Part shown: positions 5,947-10,200 of the stretch, in pieces
Layout of the letters: each line of letters opens with the position of its first letter
How positions within the stretch are numbered: position 1 is the first letter of the stretch
Assembly (NCBI GenBank): GCA_004292705.1
Contig: RDXA01000177.1
Coordinates: 1 to 10,200 of the forward strand
Direction of reading: 5' to 3'
Length of the DNA: 10,200 bases
Origin: Sphingomonadales bacterium
GTDB lineage: Bacteria; Pseudomonadota; Alphaproteobacteria; Sphingomonadales; Sphingomonadaceae
Translations under genes and position numbers: made by a program
The notes under the pieces: model-generated
Databases searched by the model: none
What the model was told of the DNA's origin: nothing
The model's input: only the letters and a program-made list of their open reading frames with translations

Positions 5947-6374
5947 TTCTCTTCCCATTCAAACATGACACTGGGCACGGCAGTGGCGGGCGAAAGCGAG
6001 CGATAGAAGGCCTTGGCGGTCTCGTCATCGCTTGACGCAAGCACCCACGTCGAAGCCCATCCCCGGGACCGCGCAAGATCGGTGGCTGCTTGCATGAGCA
6101 TGGTTCCGAACCTGCGGCGTCGAGCCGCGTCGTCCACCGCGATTTCGTTCAGGAACAGCACCGGGCGCTGGTCAGGATGCAGAACCATGGTCGCGCTCGC
6201 AAATCCAACGGGATGGCCCTGCGCAAAGGCGAACCAGAGAAAATCCCGCTCGCTTTCGAGCATCGCCGCAGTCTGATCAGGCAAGGGTGCAGCATCGAAG
6301 AGGTGGGACGCGGACAGCACCAGCGCGGCATCGCCCGGCCCCAATAAGCGCACATTGACGGCCCGATCGCTCAC
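5943..6374 (-). CDS. GNAT family N-acetyltransferase
   Basis: Acetyl-CoA-dependent acetyltransferase of 143 residues. Residues 74-81 (FLNEIAVD) form the strand leading into motif A, and RRRRFGTM (85-92) is the acetyl-CoA pyrophosphate loop, close to the RxxGxG/A pattern with Phe in the middle. AKAFYRSLS near the end is the usual motif B helix. The general outline resembles the AAC(3)-I-like subgroup, but that does not establish aminoglycoside acetylation; the acceptor is unknown. The start is a GTG (6374-6372) forming a GTGA overlap with the stop of the cobT-like gene, and its own stop overlaps the nitroreductase ATG. Both overlaps argue for translational coupling and equal expression across the operon. 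Confidence 0.9.
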   Translation of the reverse strand: MSDRAVNVRLLGPGDAALVLSASHLFDAAPLPDQTAAMLESERDFLWFAFAQGHPVGFASATMVLHPDQRPVLFLNEIAVDDAARRRRFGTMLMQAATDLARSRGWASTWVLASSDDETAKAFYRSLSPATAVPSVMFEWEEK

Positions 6375-8212
6375 CGCCGCCCCTTCACGCCTTTCTCATC
6401 CTCGAACAGTTCCGCGAGCTGCTCCATGATCGTGCCGCCCAGCTGTTCCACGTCCATGATCGTCACCGCGCGGCGATAGTAGCGCGTGACGTCGTGCCCG
6501 ATGCCGATGGCGACCAGCTGGACGGGGGAGGCCTTCTCGATCCATTCGATCACGCTCCGCAGGTGCGCTTCCAGATAACCCGCGCTGTTCACCGACAGCG
6601 TCGAATCGTCCACCGGCGCACCGTCGGAGATGACCATCAGGATGCGGCGTTCTTCGGGGCGGTAGAGGAGGCGGCTGTGCGCCCAGATCAGCGCCTCGCC
6701 GTCGATGTTCTCTTTCAGCAACCCCTCGCGCATCATCAGCCCGAGATTGCGGCGCGCGCGGCGCCAGGGCTCGTCGGCCTGCTTGTAGATGATGTGGCGA
6801 AGATCGTTGAGGCGCCCGGGGTTCTGCGGCTTGCCATCGGCGAGCCATGCCTCGCGGCTCTGCCCGCCCTTCCACGCGCGGGTGGTGAAGCCGAGGATCT
6901 CGGTCTTGACCCCGCAGCGTTCGAGCGTGCGGGCCAGAATGTCAGCGCTGATCGCGGCGATGCTGATCGGGCGGCCGCGCATCGAGCCGGAATTGTCGAT
7001 CAGCAGGGTGACGATGGTGTCCTTGAACTCGACATCCCGCTCGACCTTGTAGCTGAGCGCCGTGCCGGGCGAGATGATCACCCGGGCGAGGCGTGCGGCA
7101 TCGAGCACGCCCTCCTCCATGTCGAAATCCCAGCTGCGGTTCTGCTGCGCCATCAAGCGGCGCTGCAAGCGGTTGGCGAGGCGCGTCACCACGCCCTGAA
7201 GGCCGGTCAGCTGGCTGTCGAGATAGGCGCGCAACCGGTCGAGTTCTTCGGCATCGCACAGGTCGGGCGCGGCGACCTCCTCGTCGAAGCGGGTGGTGAA
7301 GGCCTTGTAATCGACGCTCGCCGGGATTTCGGCCTGTGGGCGGTTGGGTCGCACGGGGGCGTTGGAAGCATCGCCATCGTCGCCCGGTTCGCCTTCGGAC
7401 ATGTCGCTGTCGGTCTCGGCGTCGGAGGATTGTTCGCTCTCGCCCTCGCCCTCGGTCATGTCGCCGGCCATTTCCGCGCTCTGCGGATCGCCCTCGCCCT
7501 GATTCTCGTCATCGCCCTTGTCGTCGTCGCTCGGCGCGTCGTCATCATCGGGGGAATCGCTGTCGCTCTCGTCAGGCGCATCGGTGGGCCGGGTGAGATC
7601 AAGCTCGCGCAGCATATCGAGCGCGAGCTTCTGGAACGCTTCCTGATCGCCGATAGTCTCCGCCAGCGCGGCAAAATCGCCGCCGACCTTCTCTTCGAGG
7701 AAGTCGCGCACCAGCTCGATCCCGCCCCGCGCCTTGGCAGGCACTGCCTCGCCGGTCAGCGCCTCGCGCACCAGCAAGGCCAGTGCGGTCTGGAGCGGCA
7801 CCTCGGAGGAATTCTGGGCGCGCACGATCTTGTCGCCAGCGGTGCGCAGCTCGGTCGCGGCGTCGAGATTGGCCTTGATCCCGCCAAAGCGATTCGCGCC
7901 CAGCGCCTCGTAACGCACCTGCTCGATCGCATCGAAACAGGCGCGCGCGATGGGTTCGGGCGGGGCGCTCCGGGCGTGGAGCGCGGCGTCGTGGTGGCGC
8001 AGTCTGAGTGCGAAAGAATCCGCAAATCCCCGCGCCTCGGTCACCTGATCGGCCGGCAGATCGCGCCCCGGCAGCGGCACGCGGAAACGGTTGCCCGCAG
8101 CACCGGGCACATCAGCGCTCCACGCTACCTCGACCTCGGCATCGCGCGCAATCGCGCGGCTCGCGCCGGTCAGTGCCTGCTTGAACAGATCGAGCGGGGA
8201 CTGGTCAGCCAT
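6371..8212 (-). CDS. cobT: CobT-like cobaltochelatase subunit, VWA domain
   Basis: Cytoplasmic protein of 613 residues with CobT layout: an N-terminal helical region (1-210), a strongly acidic Asp/Glu/Ser/Gly linker (211-281), then a C-terminal von Willebrand A domain with the metal-binding MIDAS motif DNSGS at 406-410. In the aerobic cobalamin pathway CobT works with the AAA+ protein CobS and with CobN to insert cobalt into hydrogenobyrinic acid a,c-diamide. Neither CobS nor CobN is in this window, and many CobT/MoxR-VWA pairs occur without a cobalamin pathway, so the actual target may be another complex. ATG 8212 is chosen because it shares one base with the fsa stop (TAATG); the frame continues upstream only to a TTG at 8242 inside fsa. 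The product is coupled at its other end to the GNAT gene. Confidence 0.9.
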   Translation of the reverse strand: MADQSPLDLFKQALTGASRAIARDAEVEVAWSADVPGAAGNRFRVPLPGRDLPADQVTEARGFADSFALRLRHHDAALHARSAPPEPIARACFDAIEQVRYEALGANRFGGIKANLDAATELRTAGDKIVRAQNSSEVPLQTALALLVREALTGEAVPAKARGGIELVRDFLEEKVGGDFAALAETIGDQEAFQKLALDMLRELDLTRPTDAPDESDSDSPDDDDAPSDDDKGDDENQGEGDPQSAEMAGDMTEGEGESEQSSDAETDSDMSEGEPGDDGDASNAPVRPNRPQAEIPASVDYKAFTTRFDEEVAAPDLCDAEELDRLRAYLDSQLTGLQGVVTRLANRLQRRLMAQQNRSWDFDMEEGVLDAARLARVIISPGTALSYKVERDVEFKDTIVTLLIDNSGSMRGRPISIAAISADILARTLERCGVKTEILGFTTRAWKGGQSREAWLADGKPQNPGRLNDLRHIIYKQADEPWRRARRNLGLMMREGLLKENIDGEALIWAHSRLLYRPEERRILMVISDGAPVDDSTLSVNSAGYLEAHLRSVIEWIEKASPVQLVAIGIGHDVTRYYRRAVTIMDVEQLGGTIMEQLAELFEDEKGVKGRR

Positions 8213-8865
8213 TACAGGATCGACTGGCCCGTCTTGGCCCAATCGGCCATGAAGCCCTCGATCCCCTTGTCGGTCAGCACGTGCTTGAACAGATCGTGGA
8301 TCACCTTCGGCGGCGCCGTCATGACGTCAGCCCCGATCTTGGCAGCCTGCAACACATGGGTGGTGTGGCGCACGCTGGCGACCAGAATTTCGGTGGCGAA
8401 GTTGTAGTTGTCGTAGATCAGGCGGATGTCCTCGATCAGGTCCATGCCGTCAAAGCCGTTGTCATCATGGCGGCCCACGAAAGGCGAGATGAAGCTCGCC
8501 CCCGCCTTGGCCGCGAGCAGTGCCTGATTGGCCGAGAAGCACAGGGTCACGTTGACCATTGTGCCCTCGCCTGTCAGCGCCTTGCAGGTCTTCAAGCCAT
8601 CGACCGTCAACGGCACCTTGATACAGACATTGTCGGCAATGCGGCGCAGGACCTCGGCCTCTTTCATCATCGTGGCGTGATCAAGCGCCACCACTTCGGC
8701 GCTGACCGGGCCGTCCACGAGCTTGCAGATTTCGGCGGTGACTTCCTTGAAATCGAGCCCCGACTTGGCGATCAGCGAGGGATTGGTCGTCACCCCGTCG
8801 AGCAGGCCGGTGGCGGCAAGCTCGCGGATCGCCTCGATCTCGGCGGTGTCGACGAAGAATTTCAT
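8212..8865 (-). CDS. fsa: Fructose-6-phosphate aldolase / transaldolase (TalC type)
   Basis: Short transaldolase-family (beta/alpha)8 barrel enzyme of 217 residues, the usual length of the FSA/TalC subfamily. It works in central sugar-phosphate metabolism by Schiff-base chemistry. The active-site Lys is K83 in CIKVPLT; Asp6 in FFVDTA and the signature GVTTNPSLI (24-32) are in place, as is SPFVGRHDD. Sequence alone does not separate transaldolase from fructose-6-phosphate aldolase activity. GAGGAG (8881-8876) lies ten bases before the ATG. It is the first gene of the overlapping operon; the 95 bases upstream, down from the DUF4197 gene, show no convincing promoter or terminator, so read-through from that gene is possible. 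The linkage of fsa with priA is a known arrangement in alphaproteobacteria as I recall it. Confidence 0.94.
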   Translation of the reverse strand: MKFFVDTAEIEAIRELAATGLLDGVTTNPSLIAKSGLDFKEVTAEICKLVDGPVSAEVVALDHATMMKEAEVLRRIADNVCIKVPLTVDGLKTCKALTGEGTMVNVTLCFSANQALLAAKAGASFISPFVGRHDDNGFDGMDLIEDIRLIYDNYNFATEILVASVRHTTHVLQAAKIGADVMTAPPKVIHDLFKHVLTDKGIEGFMADWAKTGQSIL

Positions 8866-8960
8866 GGGGTGCGCGCTCCTCGCAAGGGGATGATTCCCTC
8901 CGTCCCTAACGAAGCAGCGGCCCGCCCGCTAGTCCCGCCAGAGCAGCAGCATGCGGGCAA

Positions 8961-9662
8961 TCAGAGTCGGCTGCCCAGCCCGAATACCCCGATCAGCAGC
9001 GGATCGCGCGTGCTTTGCGGATTGGCACGGATCGCGGCTTCCTCGCGGCCGATCTCGCCCCAGATAGCGTCGTCGATCTGGCGGCCGAAGCGGTCGGCGA
9101 CCCCAGCCACATCAACCCCGGTGAGCGCCGAAAGCGCCTGACCGACCAGCGGATCGCGGCTCAGCCGCATCGCCTGACCCAGTTCGGGCACCACGGCATC
9201 AACCAGCGCCGGACCAACCTCGCCGCGCAGGAACGTGCTCGCCGCATCCGGCCCGCCGCGCACCAGGGCAATCGCGTTGCCGAAGCCGATCATCCGGATT
9301 GCATCGGTCACCACCGGTGCCGCGCGGAAGCTCGCATCGATCGCGAAGCTGGCGAAGCGTTCTTCCAACCGGTCCTTCACCAGCGCCGAGGTCAGAATGC
9401 GCGACAGCACATCGCCGCGCGTGCCCAGCACCGAGCCGAGGCCGAGCTGAGCCACCTGATCGTCCCAGTATCCGCCCGGCGCGGTGAGGCGCGCAAAGGC
9501 GTTCTCTGCCGCGAGCAGCAGCAGACGGCGCACCGCCTCTTCCATCGAGAAGCCGCCACCAGTGCTGGCACAGGCGGGCAACAGCAGCAGCGCCCCCGCG
9601 CCAGCGGCGCCCGCCAACAGGCTGCGGCGGGTGGTGGGGGTGGTCTCGATTATCCCTGTCAT
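8961..9662 (-). CDS. DUF4197 family protein, Tat-exported lipoprotein
   Basis: Protein of 233 residues with an N-terminal export signal: twin arginine in TTRRSLLAG (R12-R13), a hydrophobic Ala/Gly/Leu run, and a lipobox LPAC ending at C31. It should therefore be exported folded by the Tat system and lipidated at Cys31, to reside in the periplasm. The mature part follows DUF4197: a helical body with GSVLGTRGDVLSRILTSALVKDRLEE, then APVVTDAIRMIGFGNAIALVRGGPDAASTFLRG and a C-terminal helical domain. The function of DUF4197 is not known. GGAG lies eight bases before the ATG. The gene diverges from priA with a 54-base intergenic region and lies 95 bases upstream of fsa on the same strand. Confidence 0.9.
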   Translation of the reverse strand: MTGIIETTPTTRRSLLAGAAGAGALLLLPACASTGGGFSMEEAVRRLLLLAAENAFARLTAPGGYWDDQVAQLGLGSVLGTRGDVLSRILTSALVKDRLEERFASFAIDASFRAAPVVTDAIRMIGFGNAIALVRGGPDAASTFLRGEVGPALVDAVVPELGQAMRLSRDPLVGQALSALTGVDVAGVADRFGRQIDDAIWGEIGREEAAIRANPQSTRDPLLIGVFGLGSRL

Positions 9663-9678
9663 TCTCGCGTCTCCGTGC

Positions 9679-9708
9679 TTGCCCGATCATCATGCCGATC
9701 CCCATATA
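9679..9708 (+). promoter_or_regulatory. Possible priA promoter in the divergent gap
   Basis: TTGCCC (9679-9684) and CATATA (9703-9708) are 18 bases apart on the plus strand. Transcription from it would begin almost at the priA ATG (9717), and no ribosome binding site precedes that ATG, so a leaderless or near-leaderless message is possible. The -10 match is weak; this is a guess from spacing. Confidence 0.25.
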
Positions 9709-9716
9709 GCCGTGCG

Positions 9717-10200
9717 ATGAACCGCGTGCGCCTCCTTGTTCTGAACGCCGCTCTGGGGCCGCTGGATTACCGGCTGCCTGATGGCATGACAGCGCCTGCG
9801 GGCAGCGTGGTGATCGCGCCGCTGGGGCCGCGCAAGGTGACGGGCATCGTGTGGGATGAAGGTCGCTTGCCCGGCAATGAAATCGCCTTTGAACGCTTGC
9901 GCCCGGTCCTTGAGGTGCTGCCCGTTCCCCCGCTGCCAGCGCCCTTGCGGCGGCTGATCGAGTGGACGGCAGATTATTATTGTGCGCCGCTCGCCAGCGT
10001 CGCCCGCATGGCGCTGGCGAGCGGCGGCGCGCTGGGCGGGCCTGCGACCATGACCGAATACCGGCTGACGGGGGCTGTGGCCAGCGGCAGGCTGACGGCG
10101 CAGCGCAAGACCGCACTGGAGTCGCTGGCGGGCAAGCAGGGCACAATGCGCGAATTGGCGGCGCTGGCCGGCGTATCGGAAGGGGTGCTGCGCGGCATGG
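9717..10200 (+). CDS. priA: Primosomal protein N' (PriA helicase), 5' part
   Basis: Open frame of 161 codons from ATG 9717 with no stop before the window end, so the gene is cut off here. The product begins MNRVRLLVLNAALGPLDYRLPDG and continues through VVIAPLGPRKVTGIVW, LRPVLEVLP and LRRLIEWTADYYCAPLASVARMAL. This is the usual order of the PriA N-terminal 3'-DNA-binding domain, followed by the start of the winged-helix region (MRELAALAGVSEGVLRGM). PriA is the DNA helicase that restarts stalled replication forks; the helicase motifs and zinc-binding cysteines would lie beyond the window. No ribosome binding site precedes the ATG. Identification rests on N-terminal pattern recognition and on the fsa/priA neighbourhood. 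Confidence 0.9.
   Translation, partial: MNRVRLLVLNAALGPLDYRLPDGMTAPAGSVVIAPLGPRKVTGIVWDEGRLPGNEIAFERLRPVLEVLPVPPLPAPLRRLIEWTADYYCAPLASVARMALASGGALGGPATMTEYRLTGAVASGRLTAQRKTALESLAGKQGTMRELAALAGVSEGVLRGM

Noticed and set aside
6494..8407. A 637-codon open frame on the plus strand antisense to the cobT-like gene
   Set aside because: It mirrors a well-supported CobT frame in high-GC DNA, has low-complexity His/Arg/Gly-rich content, no ribosome binding site and no recognisable domain.

Overview
The window is GC-rich, tightly packed chromosome whose gene content (CysRS, PriA, FSA-type transaldolase, a CobT-like VWA protein, DUF4197 lipoprotein) and protein style suggest an alphaproteobacterium, most likely a sphingomonad/Erythrobacter-like organism. 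That placement is inference from remembered family resemblance, not a search.

Region 1 (7-1974) is a complete IS1595-family (ISXO2-like) insertion. It has 25-bp imperfect terminal inverted repeats (15-39 and 1942-1966, 20 of 25 matching) and is bracketed by a perfect 8-bp target duplication, TAGGAAAT, at 7-14 and 1967-1974. The 1952-bp element holds a transposase gene broken by a small internal deletion and frameshift (1021-1904, minus), a 51-residue ORF coupled to it through a TGATG overlap (866-1021, minus), and an AT-rich passenger gene on the opposite strand (56-889, plus). The passenger encodes a protein whose C-terminal half looks like a HEPN domain with an RX4H motif. A transposon carrying a lone HEPN protein is the most interesting object here.

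Region 2 (1975-2676) has a short hairpin and two small overlapping plus-strand genes of unknown function; the first may have a helix-turn-helix-like fold.

Region 3 (2704-5239, minus) has cysS followed by a D-2-hydroxyacid dehydrogenase gene. The two are separated by a 90-bp double-palindrome repeat that also supplies the dehydrogenase gene's ribosome binding site. cysS carries a perfect 16-bp tandem duplication just inside its 5' end, which throws the normal ATG out of frame. Its last 400 or so bases are also clearly less GC-rich than the rest of the gene.

Region 4 (5284-8865, minus) is a compact operon in which every gene overlaps the next: fsa-type transaldolase, cobT-like gene, GNAT acetyltransferase, nitroreductase. 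Upstream lies a gene for a Tat-exported DUF4197 lipoprotein (8961-9662, minus). Diverging from it is the start of priA (9717 to the window end, plus).

The long ORFs antisense to cobT, cysS and the dehydrogenase are shadows of high-GC coding sequence and are not annotated.
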